DNA from: Actinoplanes sp. KI2
Lineage (GTDB): Bacteria; Actinomycetota; Actinomycetes; Mycobacteriales; Micromonosporaceae
Assembly: GCF_025630775.1 (NCBI RefSeq)
Contig: NZ_JAOSZE010000026.1
Span: 1 to 64,000, forward strand
Direction: 5' to 3'
DNA: 64,000 nucleotides
Under the pieces are notes generated by a model. It searched no databases. It was not told the origin of the DNA and saw only the letters and a list, made by a program, of their open reading frames with translations. This document shows, in pieces, positions 48,379 through 56,686 of the stretch (the first letter of the stretch is position 1; each line of letters starts with the position of its first letter). Made by a program: the position numbers and the translations under genes.

Positions 48379-50775
48379 TCAGAAGATCCCCGCCCATCGG
48401 CCGCCGCGGCGCTCGATCTCGCGCAGCAGCCGGCGCTCGACGATCTCGACGATCTGGTCGTGGTCGAGCGCCTTCGCCGCGCCGCCCACGGCCTCGCCCG
48501 CCGCGTGGACCGCCCCGCCGACGGCGTCACGCACGCCACCGACCGCGTCGCCCACCGCCGACGCGGCGCCCTCGGCCGCGCCTTGCAGACCCGACATCGC
48601 GCCGCCCGCCATGCCCGACAAACCCGACATCGCGCCGCCCGCCATGCCCGACAGGCCCGACATTGCGCCGCCCGCCATGCCCGACATCGCGCCGCCCGCC
48701 ATGCCCGAGAACGCGTCGCCGGCCGCGCCCTGCAGCCCGGAGAGGGCGCTCCCCATCGGGCTGCCGGATGCCTCGATCACGGCCGCCCGGGCCGCCCGCG
48801 TGGCGACCTCGCTGACCGCGCCCATGCCTCCGCCGCCCACCGGCAGCGAGTCGACGATCCCCGCCCCGGTGCTGACGGCCTGGCCGAGCCGTTCCTTGCC
48901 GGCCGCGAGCGCCTGGCGTTCGTCGTCGTCGAGCAGGCCGGACGCGCCGCCCAGGAAGAACCGCGGCCGCCGCACCGGGCTCCTGGTGTGCGCCAGTTCG
49001 TGGGCGAGCACCGCCGAGACCGCGGGTCCGCTCGGCGTGGCCGGCAGGTGCACGACCGTCCCGGTGGTGGCGCCGAGGGCCCCGGCCGCGGCGAGCGCGC
49101 CACGGGTGTTCGGCCCGGTGGTGAACAGCGGCGGCCGGGCCCGCCCGGTGATCGCCGTCGCCATCGCGTGGAAGGCGACGGGCAGCGGGCGAGGGCTCTC
49201 CAGCGGCCGGGCCGCGACGGCGGCCGCCCAGCGCTCGCGCGGCGTGGCGCCCATGGCTTCTCGCGGTACGCGTCCCGCCGAGTCGCCGCCGGCCCCGCGC
49301 GTCCGGGCGGACGGCCCGATCGGGTGCCCGGCCGCGGGGCCGACCGAGACGGCCCCGGTCGGATCCGGCACGCTCCCGGGCGGCAGGGTGGCCGCGCCGA
49401 GCACGCGCATCCCGCCGGCGCCGTCCGGATCGCTCACGGTCGGCCCGTCCACCGGCCGCCGCAGCAGCGACGCACCGGTCCCGCCCGGCCCAGCAAGCCC
49501 GGCCGACCCCGCAAACCCGCCCGGCCCCGCAAGCCCGGCCGACCCCGCAAACCCGCCCGGCCCCGCAAGCCCGGTCGACGCAAACCCACCGGACCCGGCA
49601 AACCCGCCGGGGCCCGCAAACCCGCCCGATCCGGCCAACCCACCGGACCCGCCGGCCACCCCAGGGCCGGCCCCGGCGGAACGTCCGCGGCCATCACCAC
49701 CATGTCCGACGTCGCGGCTCGGGCCGGCCACGCCGCGCAGGCCCGCACGCCCGAGGACACCCGGTCCCCATCCGCTCGGGCCCGCGCCCGCCGGACCGCG
49801 CCCACCGGCGGCGTGCTCGTGGTTCATGCCCACTCGCGGCGCGCGATGTCCGTCCGCTGTGTCACCCGAGGTCGGCGAGCCGGGACCGGCGGCGGAGATC
49901 GAGATCCCGCCACGTACCGGCAGGCCATCGGCGAGGCCCGCACCGACCACCGGCGCCGGCTCGCGCGTCGTCGGCGTCGGCGTCGCAAGGCTTCGCCGGG
50001 ATACGTCGCCCGTGAGGCCGGCGCCGCCCACCGAGAGCGCACCGCCTCCGGAAGCCGGACCACCATGGGAGACCGATCCGCCGCGGACGGCCGGGCCGCG
50101 TCCGAGAACCGAACCGCTTCGCACATCCGGGCCGCCACGGACAGCCGGACCGCCACGGACAGCGGAGGCGCCTCCGGGAGCCGGGCCGCCGGTACCGGAA
50201 TCGATGGCACCGCCGGCCGGCGGCCGCAACGACCCGAGGCCCGGACCCATCGCGAGCTCGTGCCCCGGCCGCACGTTCGGGCCGCCCGGCGGCAGGCCGA
50301 TCAGCGATCCCACCGTGGTCAGCGGCGACCGGGCGACCGCCGGCCGCCGCGCCGTGCCACCCACCGGGGGTGTCGCGCCCACCAGGTTCCGGGACCGTCC
50401 GCCCGTACCCGATTGGCTGGAAAGCCTGTCCCGAGCGGTCGAGCCGGGAAGCTGACGACGCCCGACCGAGCCCGGCGCCGGGTCGATGGTTCCGCCCGGC
50501 GTCCGGTCATCCCTCGACCGTAGGGCTCGATACCAGCGCACCAGGGACCAAGGCGCCCGCACCGGCAGGGCGTCAGCGACGCCGGCGCCGACCGACGGCC
50601 CGCCCGGCCCACCCGGCGCGCCCGACCCGCCGAGCCCGCCCGGCGCGCCGGACCCGCCCATCCCGCCCGGCGCGCCCGGCTTGCGGCCGGAACCGGTCAG
50701 CCCCGGCCTCAGGGACCGGGGCAGCAGACGTGCGACGAACCGGAGCGCCCGCTCACGTCGTGACCGTGAAGCCAC
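48379..50775 (-). CDS. eCIS core HExxH (DUF4157-like) protein, Gly/Ala-rich
   Basis: A 798-residue protein starting at a GTG that overlaps the tube gene by 23 bases. About two-thirds is low complexity (GSGAPGG, RGGP, GFAGPGGFAGSAG blocks). A metalloprotease-like motif HExxH in 'AVLAHELAHTRSP' (about residue 590) matches the 'eCIS core' DUF4157 domain found in injection loci of bacteria and archaea. The C-terminal 28 residues ('DHDQIVEIVERRLLREIERR' then 'GGRWAGIF') form a charged helix, probably the element that meets the particle. It may be cargo or a structural filler; that is inference. Confidence 0.75.
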   Translation of the reverse strand: MASRSRRERALRFVARLLPRSLRPGLTGSGRKPGAPGGMGGSGAPGGLGGSGAPGGPGGPSVGAGVADALPVRAPWSLVRWYRALRSRDDRTPGGTIDPAPGSVGRRQLPGSTARDRLSSQSGTGGRSRNLVGATPPVGGTARRPAVARSPLTTVGSLIGLPPGGPNVRPGHELAMGPGLGSLRPPAGGAIDSGTGGPAPGGASAVRGGPAVRGGPDVRSGSVLGRGPAVRGGSVSHGGPASGGGALSVGGAGLTGDVSRRSLATPTPTTREPAPVVGAGLADGLPVRGGISISAAGPGSPTSGDTADGHRAPRVGMNHEHAAGGRGPAGAGPSGWGPGVLGRAGLRGVAGPSRDVGHGGDGRGRSAGAGPGVAGGSGGLAGSGGFAGPGGFAGSGGFASTGLAGPGGFAGSAGLAGPGGFAGSAGLAGPGGTGASLLRRPVDGPTVSDPDGAGGMRVLGAATLPPGSVPDPTGAVSVGPAAGHPIGPSARTRGAGGDSAGRVPREAMGATPRERWAAAVAARPLESPRPLPVAFHAMATAITGRARPPLFTTGPNTRGALAAAGALGATTGTVVHLPATPSGPAVSAVLAHELAHTRSPVRRPRFFLGGASGLLDDDERQALAAGKERLGQAVSTGAGIVDSLPVGGGGMGAVSEVATRAARAAVIEASGSPMGSALSGLQGAAGDAFSGMAGGAMSGMAGGAMSGLSGMAGGAMSGLSGMAGGAMSGLQGAAEGAASAVGDAVGGVRDAVGGAVHAAGEAVGGAAKALDHDQIVEIVERRLLREIERRGGRWAGIF
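48585..48725 (-). repeat. Tandem repeat coding GLSGMAGGAMS in the eCIS core protein
   Basis: Units of 33 or 21 bases code SGMAGGAMSGL-like phrases in five or so copies. The tract is hydrophobic and glycine-rich and precedes the charged C-terminal helix. Confidence 0.8.
49485..49670 (-). repeat. Tandem repeat coding FAGPGGFAGSAGLAG in the eCIS core protein
   Basis: Elastin-like units of roughly 15 and 39-45 bases code GFAGPG, GFAGSG and GLAGPG. All keep the frame. The tract lies in the middle low-complexity third of the protein, before the HExxH domain. Confidence 0.85.
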
Positions 50776-51211
50776 TGTGGCACACCTCCAGCTCCTCGAT
50801 CGCCAGGTCCCGGGACGACGCCGCGAGGCGAGGGCCGGTCCACTTCACCGGCTTGACGTCGATCAGCGACCAGGTGCGGAACGGCTCCCCCTTCGGCGTC
50901 ACCACGCTGATCGAACCGGTCTCCGGCTTGATTTTGTTCTGGGCGCCGTTGAAACCGTCGCCGGAGAACTGCAGCAGCCAGGTGAACAGCGCGTTGGAGT
51001 CGGTGAGGCCGCGCTTGAGCACGATGTTCGGCCACCGCATGCGGCCGAGCAGCTTGTGCGTGTACGCGTTCTGCCCGCCCTCCATCAGCTCCTCCACGTC
51101 GATCGAGACGCCGAGGCCGGTCACCTCCGTGAAGGCGCCGATCTGCAGCGCCCCGATCTTGAACACGAACTTGCCGACGAACGGCGGATCGATCGTGCGC
51201 GCGTTAGCCAC
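50753..51211 (-). CDS. Inner tube protein, gp19-like (second copy)
   Basis: A 152-residue tube protein. Diagnostic wording includes 'KFVFKIGALQIGAFTEVTGL', 'GGQNAYTHKLLGRMRWPNIV' and 'ELEVCHSGFTV'. GTG start at 51211, overlapping the stop of the DUF6760-like ORF (GTGGCTAA). Two tube paralogues in one locus are typical of eCIS; one often forms the main tube and the other the baseplate-proximal ring. This one follows the eCIS pattern for the second form. Confidence 0.92.
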   Translation of the reverse strand: MANARTIDPPFVGKFVFKIGALQIGAFTEVTGLGVSIDVEELMEGGQNAYTHKLLGRMRWPNIVLKRGLTDSNALFTWLLQFSGDGFNGAQNKIKPETGSISVVTPKGEPFRTWSLIDVKPVKWTGPRLAASSRDLAIEELEVCHSGFTVTT

Positions 51212-51371
51212 CCGTCACTCCTTGCCATGCCCGTTCGTTGAGGCCGCCCACCTCCCGCAGGAGGCGGATGCGGTCGCCGTGTTCCAGGTCGAGCAGCCGG
51301 TCGAAGTCCCAGTGCAGGTGGTACGCCAGGAAGGCGATCTCCTGCCAGAGCTCGTCGTGCGCGTAGTGCCC
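51204..51371 (-). CDS. Small DUF6760-like CIS protein lacking a normal start codon
   Basis: Fifty-five sense codons read 'HYAHDELWQEIAFLAYHLHW', then 'DFDRLLDLEHGDRIRLL' and 'REVGGLNERAW', a short helical protein that matches the DUF6760 type between tail-assembly and tube genes in eCIS loci. No ATG, GTG or TTG lies in frame before the conserved part; the frame is open back through the end of the upstream gene, whose TAG stop (51371-51373) abuts it in the neighbouring frame. It is either fused to the upstream protein by a -1 frameshift, started unusually, or affected by an indel. Confidence 0.6.
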   Translation of the reverse strand, partial: GHYAHDELWQEIAFLAYHLHWDFDRLLDLEHGDRIRLLREVGGLNERAWQGVTGG

Positions 51372-51730
51372 TAACCCACCTCCACCGACGCCGGCGGGAA
51401 AGGGGTGCCGGGCTCCAGCGTCTCGAGGATGCTCGGGTCCTGGAAGTTGACGATCCGGTACAGGTCCTGCAGGTAGCTGAAGTCGGAGACGAACAGCGAC
51501 TCGATCGTCCTGGTGGTGACCCGGTTGACGGTGCCGAGCTGGGTCACCACCCGGGCGAGCACGATCACCGTCGCGTACGCCTCGTTCTCCTTCACCCGGC
51601 CGTCGCGCAGCGGCTCGATCTCGTCGCGTGCACAGGCCAGCCTCATGATGCCGGTCTTGTGCAAGGTGCCGTCGTCGTCGACGTACCCCTTCGGCAGAGT
51701 GAAGGGGAACTCGGTCTGCAACCCGCTCAT
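51371..51730 (-). CDS. CIS tail assembly protein (gp41/E-like)
   Basis: A 119-residue protein with 'EFPFTLPKGYVDDDGTLHK', 'RLACARDEIEPLRDGRVKEN' and 'LFVSDFSYLQDLYRIVN', typical of the tail assembly-chaperone-like protein next to tube genes in contractile loci. ATG at 51730 overlaps the tube-1 stop by 4 bases. The stop adjoins the DUF6760-like frame in -1 register, where a frameshift product might form, as for phage tail assembly chaperones (which classically use frameshifts). Confidence 0.85.
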   Translation of the reverse strand: MSGLQTEFPFTLPKGYVDDDGTLHKTGIMRLACARDEIEPLRDGRVKENEAYATVIVLARVVTQLGTVNRVTTRTIESLFVSDFSYLQDLYRIVNFQDPSILETLEPGTPFPPASVEVG

Positions 51731-52161
51731 TTTGTCCTGCGCAGCCCTTCGTGGGTGATGACCACCTTCTCCGTGGCGATCTCGTTGCTGCCGGCGTCGA
51801 GCTCGGCGCCGGTCCACTTGGAGACCCAGCCCATGTCGAAGTCCCAGCGGCCGACCTCGGTCTTCATCGAGTCCTTGATGACGATCGAGCCGTTCCGGCG
51901 GGCGCTGTCGACGTCGCCGTCCTCGACCTGCTTGCGCCACTCCCACAGGGCCGTCGACTCGTCGATCCGGCGCTCCAGGGTGATGTCGCTCCACTTCATC
52001 GCCCCGGGAACCTTCCGGATGATCATCTTTCCTTCCTTGGTGGCCTCCTTGTACTCGATGGTCTCGGTCTCCGACTCGACCCCCGAGCACTTGCGGAAGC
52101 TGGCCATCTCGATGCCGTCCACCTCCAGTACGAACTGGAAGGTAGTCATCAAATCGGGCAT
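51727..52161 (-). CDS. Inner tube protein, gp19-like (first copy)
   Basis: A 144-residue tube subunit directly after the sheath gene: 'TFQFVLEVDGIEMASFRKCS', 'ETIEYKEATKEGKMIIRKVP' and 'WVSKWTGAELDAGSNEIA'. Conserved G/W positions match T4 gp19-type proteins. Its place next to the sheath suggests it forms the bulk of the tube. A 16-base gap separates it from the sheath gene. Confidence 0.94.
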   Translation of the reverse strand: MPDLMTTFQFVLEVDGIEMASFRKCSGVESETETIEYKEATKEGKMIIRKVPGAMKWSDITLERRIDESTALWEWRKQVEDGDVDSARRNGSIVIKDSMKTEVGRWDFDMGWVSKWTGAELDAGSNEIATEKVVITHEGLRRTK

Positions 52162-52176
52162 AGGAACCTCTCCTCA

Positions 52177-53814
52177 CTACTCGCTTGCGGCTCCGCCGCC
52201 CTGCCACTGACTGATCCGGAAGATGACGAACTCGGCCGGCTTCACCGGCGCGATGCCGATCTCGACGATGAGCTTGCCCTCGTCCACCGAGGAGGGCGGG
52301 TTGTTGCTCTCGTCGCAGTGCACGTAGAACGCCTGCTCCGGGGTCGCACCGACCAGCGCGCCCTGCATCCACAGTCCACGCAGGAACGAGGTGATGGTGC
52401 GCTTGACCCGCTGCCACAGGTCGTAGTCGTTGGGCTCGAAGACCGCCCACTGGGTGCCGCGCTGGATCGATTCCTCGACGAAGTTGAACAGTCGGCGGAC
52501 GTTGATGTAGCGCCAGCTCGGATCGGTCTTGGCCAGCGTGCGGGCGCCCCAGATCTTGGTGCCGTAGCTGCCGAACGAGCGGATGCAGTTGACCCCGTCC
52601 GGGTTCAGCAGATCCTGCTCGCCGCTGGTGATCTCGGTCTCCAGCCGGACGATGCCGCGCAGCGCCTCGTTGGCCGGTGCCTTCCACACGCCGCGGGCCG
52701 CGTCGGTGCGGGCCCACACGCCGGCGACGTGGCCGGCGCCGGGAACGACCAGCGAGAGCTCGCCGTTGGTGGCGCCGGGCCGGGCCAGGGGGTTGCTGAC
52801 CACCACGTTCGGGTAGTAGAGCGCGCCGAACGCCGAGTCGCGGGCCAGCCGGGCGCGCCACTCCAGGGCGCGGGTGGCGTTCAGCCCGGGCGGGGTGTCC
52901 AGGATGGCCATCTTGTTGTGGCTCGCCTCGCAGAAGTCGATGAGCTGCTTCTGCGCGCCGAGGAACATCTCCTCGTCGATGCTGCCGTCGTCCCGGGTGG
53001 CCACCGTGACCAGGTCGGGGATGGCGACCATGGTGACGTTCTCGGCGATCGCGAGGCCCTGGTACCCGGTGCGGTCGCTCTCGCTGCCGACCAGGTCGGC
53101 CGGGGTGACCGACTTGCTGGAGACCGGCGGCACCTCGAGCGTGTAGCGGCCGGGGGCCGGGGTGCGCTCGGCGAGCGACGCCCCCTGCAGCGGCTGCATC
53201 TCGATCCGGACGAACTTGGAGCGCTCGTTGACCGTCTTCTCCACGGTGCGGGTGCTGCGGCCGCTGAACTGGAGGCCGCCCAGCTCCTCGCGGAGGGCGC
53301 CGCCCTCGTAGACGCGCAGGGTGTAATCGCCCGAGCCGTTGTGCGACGCGCCCTCGCCGCCTTCGCCCTCCTGCGGCGGGGCCGGCGCCGGCGGGACGAC
53401 CTCGACCTCGAGGTTGCGGCCGGGCTCGACGGCGGACAGCTGGAGGCTGGGCGTGTCGGGCTTGTCGGCGGTGGGCAGGGTCAGCGTCGGCCGGCCGCCG
53501 TTGGCGCTCTCGCCCTCGGTGGTCGGGATGCGGCAGATGTACGCCTTACCGCCGCCGTTCTCGAAGTAGCCGCGGACGGCGTGCGGCAGCATCGCGCCCC
53601 GCACGAAGCCGCCGTAGATCCGCTCGTACTGCGGCCAGCTGGTGACCAGCTGCGGCTTCACGCCGGCGGGGTCGGTCGGGTCGCCCTGCTCGGTGTCGTA
53701 GCGCTCGGTGAAGCCGACGAACGCGGCGACCGCGGTGCCCACCCCCTCGATGGGCATGGAGCCGCTGGGTTGCTCCTCGATGTAGACGCCCGGTGCTCCG
53801 TACGACGCGGCCAT
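52177..53814 (-). CDS. Contractile tail sheath protein
   Basis: A 545-residue sheath protein. N-terminal 'YGAPGVYIEEQPSGSMPIEG' and C-terminal 'FVIFRISQWQGG' with 'TPEQAFYVHCDESNN' and 'LIVEIGIAPVKPAEF' are the hallmarks of phage sheath/Pvc2-4-like proteins. The C-terminal handshake strands lock neighbouring subunits. A central domain (~130-250) is acidic. Only one sheath gene is present here. ATG at 53814, 15 bases after the receiver gene. Confidence 0.95.
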   Translation of the reverse strand: MAASYGAPGVYIEEQPSGSMPIEGVGTAVAAFVGFTERYDTEQGDPTDPAGVKPQLVTSWPQYERIYGGFVRGAMLPHAVRGYFENGGGKAYICRIPTTEGESANGGRPTLTLPTADKPDTPSLQLSAVEPGRNLEVEVVPPAPAPPQEGEGGEGASHNGSGDYTLRVYEGGALREELGGLQFSGRSTRTVEKTVNERSKFVRIEMQPLQGASLAERTPAPGRYTLEVPPVSSKSVTPADLVGSESDRTGYQGLAIAENVTMVAIPDLVTVATRDDGSIDEEMFLGAQKQLIDFCEASHNKMAILDTPPGLNATRALEWRARLARDSAFGALYYPNVVVSNPLARPGATNGELSLVVPGAGHVAGVWARTDAARGVWKAPANEALRGIVRLETEITSGEQDLLNPDGVNCIRSFGSYGTKIWGARTLAKTDPSWRYINVRRLFNFVEESIQRGTQWAVFEPNDYDLWQRVKRTITSFLRGLWMQGALVGATPEQAFYVHCDESNNPPSSVDEGKLIVEIGIAPVKPAEFVIFRISQWQGGGAASE

Positions 53815-53829
53815 GAAAGTTTCCCCCTG

Positions 53830-54162
53830 TCAGGCCTGCACCGCGCTGGTCAGCAGCGCGGGGTCAAGGTCGGATTCGTAGAACTCCCCGTAGTGCAGCG
53901 GCGGGAACACGCGCATCATCGGATGCTGCGACGAGCAGGCCACGACCTTGACCCGCGGGAACCGGTGCACGATCGCGTGGACCAGGTCGCCGGTCGACCG
54001 CTTGTCGAGATCGAGGACGATCACGTCGGGCAAGGCCTCGCAGATCCGGTCGAGCATGTCCGCCCCCTCTGCGCCGACCAGCTCGATGCCGTCGACCTGG
54101 AGGATCTGCTCGAGCCCGAGGCGGTGCAGTGCCTCGAAATCTCCCATGAGGACTCGCGTCAT
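53830..54162 (-). CDS. Stand-alone receiver-like domain protein upstream of the sheath gene
   Basis: A 110-residue protein with the fold of a response-regulator receiver: acidic pocket 'VLMGDFEALHRLG', phospho-acceptor Asp in 'PDVIVLDLDKRSTG' and Ser pair in 'VVACSSQHP'. The usual Lys loop is replaced by 'GEFYESD'. There is no DNA-binding domain. It is the first gene of the structural operon, 15 bases before the sheath. It may gate assembly, but this is inference. A Met-initiated start at 54162 was chosen; longer frames upstream are of low complexity. Confidence 0.65.
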   Translation of the reverse strand: MTRVLMGDFEALHRLGLEQILQVDGIELVGAEGADMLDRICEALPDVIVLDLDKRSTGDLVHAIVHRFPRVKVVACSSQHPMMRVFPPLHYGEFYESDLDPALLTSAVQA

Positions 54163-54232
54163 CGCCTCACCCCGCCTGGACGTCGCCATTCGCCGCCGGG
54201 ATGAGCCTCCCTCGCGTATGCGCGCGGGCAAA

Positions 54233-54259
54233 AGGTGCACCGGTGCAGCCTTAGGTGCA
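54233..54259. promoter_or_regulatory. Candidate operator of the eCIS structural operon
   Basis: A perfect 12-base palindrome TGCACCGGTGCA (54236-54247) overlaps AGGTGCA at 54233-54239, and a direct copy AGGTGCA follows at 54253-54259, a 20-base spacing (two helical turns). It lies 70-100 bases upstream of the receiver gene start. It may be a site for the LuxR-type regulator at 59363 or for another factor. Confidence 0.45.
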
Positions 54260-54347
54260 ACCCACCGCGGGGCCGACGGCGTGACGAGGCGCGGAGTGCC
54301 GTTGGCCCGTTCGCGAGCGCGTGGCGCGACAGGGCAGTCGTAGCGAA

Positions 54348-54956
54348 CTAATCCAGGACGACGGCGGCCGGGAAGTCGGCCGGATCGCAGTGGCGATACG
54401 CGGTGGTCAGCGCCTCCGGTGGGAGGCCGAGGGCCTCGATGATCGCCCAGTGCTGGACCTCGGCCATCATGTACGGGGCAACACCCTCGTCGCGCAGCGC
54501 GGCGCCGACGGCGTCCAGGTCGGGCGGACCTGCCGCGAACGGGGCGAAGGCCGCCGGGTCGTCGCCGATCGGGCCCGCGGGGATCTTGAAGTCGACCGGG
54601 TAGACCACGTTGTCGATCATCGGGTGAAACTGGCCGTCCTCGTCCTCGAACGCCTCCACCAGCATCTCCGCGTCGGAAATGTACGTGTGGACGGTCTCGC
54701 CGTCGCGGATCACGTAGCAGCGGACGAGGTCCGAGTCGAAGACGCACATCGCCAGCGTCGGACAACCCAGGCGCAGGCTGAGGTTCGCGCCGATGGAGCG
54801 GACCGGGGCGGTGTCCCAGTCACCCTCCTTGGGCACCACCGCCACCCGCTCGTCGGCCAGTGGCACCACGACCGCGGTGACCCCGGCGTGGCGCAGCGCG
54901 TCCACGGTCGCGTCGAAGTCGGCGGCGACCAGCAACGTCTCGTACGTTGATCCCAT
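54348..54956 (-). CDS. Hypothetical protein
   Basis: A 202-residue acidic soluble protein. Visible features are 'VCVFDSDLVRCYVIRDGE' and 'VHTYISDAEMLVEAFEDED'. No family was recognised with confidence; the alternating strand/helix pattern suggests an alpha/beta domain. It opens the set of small genes between the sheath operon and the Pvc16/AAA genes. There is a 185-base gap to the receiver gene start holding the palindrome. Confidence 0.6.
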   Translation of the reverse strand: MGSTYETLLVAADFDATVDALRHAGVTAVVVPLADERVAVVPKEGDWDTAPVRSIGANLSLRLGCPTLAMCVFDSDLVRCYVIRDGETVHTYISDAEMLVEAFEDEDGQFHPMIDNVVYPVDFKIPAGPIGDDPAAFAPFAAGPPDLDAVGAALRDEGVAPYMMAEVQHWAIIEALGLPPEALTTAYRHCDPADFPAAVVLD

Positions 54957-55018
54957 AAGGCGCGAACCTTAGCTGATCATCGGCGGACATATCGATGGAC
55001 CCAGGCCGATGCCGGCGC

Positions 55019-55339
55019 TCATCGCCGACGCTTCAGCAGATCTTGAAAGGCCACGATGATCGAAGCCGACCTGGCCTCGCGCCGCGCCGTCTCCGGAACC
55101 TCCTGTTCGAGGCGCGACCAAGCGTCAAGTGCGGTCCGGACGCCGGCCCAGATGAAAGGGATGGCCAGGGCGCTGGTCAGCAGAAACCAAGCGCTCAAGT
55201 CGGCGCAGGCGACGATCAGTGCCGAGATCATTCCCCAGGCAAGGCCGCCCACGTAGAGCCGGGCGGCCCGAAGCACGCGGGGGTAGGCGTCTGCCCGCCG
55301 GATCTCGTCGAACCCGGAGTACCTGTCTGTCGAGCTCAT
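55019..55339 (-). CDS. Small two-helix membrane protein
   Basis: A 106-residue protein with two hydrophobic helices (~30-50 and ~54-70: 'GGLAWGMISALIVACAD', 'AWFLLTSALAIPFIWAG') and a charged C-terminal helix ('SRLEQEVPETARREARS'). Start at 55339. No family recognised. The flanking gap 55340-55623 holds no supported gene. Confidence 0.5.
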   Translation of the reverse strand: MSSTDRYSGFDEIRRADAYPRVLRAARLYVGGLAWGMISALIVACADLSAWFLLTSALAIPFIWAGVRTALDAWSRLEQEVPETARREARSASIIVAFQDLLKRRR

Positions 55340-55623
55340 GACCGTGTCCTCGAAGCGCGGCGGGCGATTAGTTGATCATGCGCTGATGCCATGCCGTCGT
55401 CAACCATCGGGGAGGTGCGGCCGGGCGAGACCCGGGAAGCGGATCCTGCCCGGGCACCCGCGCGCGCAAAGTGCCGACACCCATCTCACCTCGGGACCGC
55501 GGCGCGGCCCCGTGCACGCCGATCGCCACCAGCGTGACCGCCACCGCTGACACGGCGACGGCGCGACGCTGAAGCCCGCGGTCAGGGTCCGATCATGACG
55601 AAGCCAGCCGGACTCCGGACAAA

Positions 55624-56190
55624 TCAAATCTGGCCGAGATCGACCTCGACGAGGAATGGCGCGCTCAGCTTCACCACGCCGGTGAAGACTTCGCCACCCC
55701 GGTAGCGTCCCGTTGCCGGGTCGAGAACGTACGTGTAGACGAGAGGCGCACCGGTCGCGGCCTGCTCCACCCGCCAGTAGAACTGGATACCAGCCCTCGC
55801 GTACTGGTCGGCCTTGACGATCCGGTCGGTCGTCTCCGACCCGGGAGAAACCACCTCGACCACCAGAAGCACATGCTCGGGTCGTGTCGGCGTGATGTCG
55901 ATGGTCTCCGCCCGGTAGACCGTCACGTCGGGACGACGGTTGTTCAGTGGCACGTCCTGGAGCCGGACATCGAAGTCGGTATCGGCGTTCCAATCCGGTC
56001 CCGCGGCAGCATCCAAGGCGTTCGCCAGGTGCCTGGCCAGGCGGTTGTGCCGCTTGGAGGCGCTCGGACTCACGAGGACCATCCCATCCACGATCTCGAT
56101 GCCCGCACATTGCTCTTCGGTCCAGGTCGCGTATTGCTCGGCCGTGACCTGCTCATGCATCCAGGCCGGCGCGACCATCTCGACAGTCAT
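55624..56190 (-). CDS. Uma2-family (DUF820) PD-(D/E)XK nuclease-like protein
   Basis: A 188-residue protein, ATG at 56190 with AGGAGG five bases before. Uma2 phrases: 'EIVDGMVLVSPSASKRHNRL', 'NNRRPDVTVYRAET' and 'VLLVVEVVSPGSETTDRIVK'. The D in 'RPDV' and 'VEVVSPGS' correspond to the PD-(D/E)XK active site. The family is widespread in actinomycetes and cyanobacteria; its natural target is unknown. It lies in the non-CIS insertion between the two eCIS arms. Confidence 0.88.
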   Translation of the reverse strand: MTVEMVAPAWMHEQVTAEQYATWTEEQCAGIEIVDGMVLVSPSASKRHNRLARHLANALDAAAGPDWNADTDFDVRLQDVPLNNRRPDVTVYRAETIDITPTRPEHVLLVVEVVSPGSETTDRIVKADQYARAGIQFYWRVEQAATGAPLVYTYVLDPATGRYRGGEVFTGVVKLSAPFLVEVDLGQI

Positions 56191-56273
56191 ACACACCTCC
56201 TGAATGGTGATCGGCGACCAACCTCAAGATAGCGTGGCTCCGGCGACAGGCAGATCGCTCAACGGTTCTACGC

Positions 56274-56657
56274 CTATTTGTCATGAGTTGGACCCCTTCC
56301 AAGCGCACCGCTGGCCGCGTCGATCTCGTCGCGGCGTTGCTCCACGAGGGCGTCGAACGCGTCGTCCGGGAGGTGCTGCCGGTCGGTGAACTTGATGCCG
56401 CCCTTGGTGGACTCGAAGCCCTGCCACCGCGCGGTCACGCTCTCGACGACCGCCGCGCTGAACGGGAACACCGAGTAGCCCCGCTTGGTGGCGACCACGC
56501 TGACCAGCGGCCGGTCGCGGTAGCGCAGCGCCGCCATGCCGTAGCTTCGGCCCTCCTCGGCCTGCGGCTCCACGCCGAGGGCCCGGGTCCGGTACCGCTC
56601 GATCACCGAGCGGGCGGGCTCCCCCAGGCCGGCGATGTAGTCAGTCAGCTCACCCAT
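56274..56657 (-). CDS. DUF1801-family protein
   Basis: A 127-residue protein. 'LTDYIAGLGEPARSVIERYR', 'GRSYGMAALRYRDRPLVSVV' and 'STKGGIKFTDRQHLPDDAF' match the DUF1801/YdhG-like fold, sometimes called iron chaperone-like. No metal ligands stand out. It has no evident link with the neighbouring eCIS genes. Confidence 0.8.
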   Translation of the reverse strand: MGELTDYIAGLGEPARSVIERYRTRALGVEPQAEEGRSYGMAALRYRDRPLVSVVATKRGYSVFPFSAAVVESVTARWQGFESTKGGIKFTDRQHLPDDAFDALVEQRRDEIDAASGALGRGPTHDK

Positions 56658-56686
56658 GCCAGCATCCTGACACCTACGATGTCGGC

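Noticed and set aside
55340..55623. Small frames in the gap between the two-helix protein and the Uma2 gene
   Set aside because: All are short, Arg/Pro-rich and without ribosome sites or recognisable domains.
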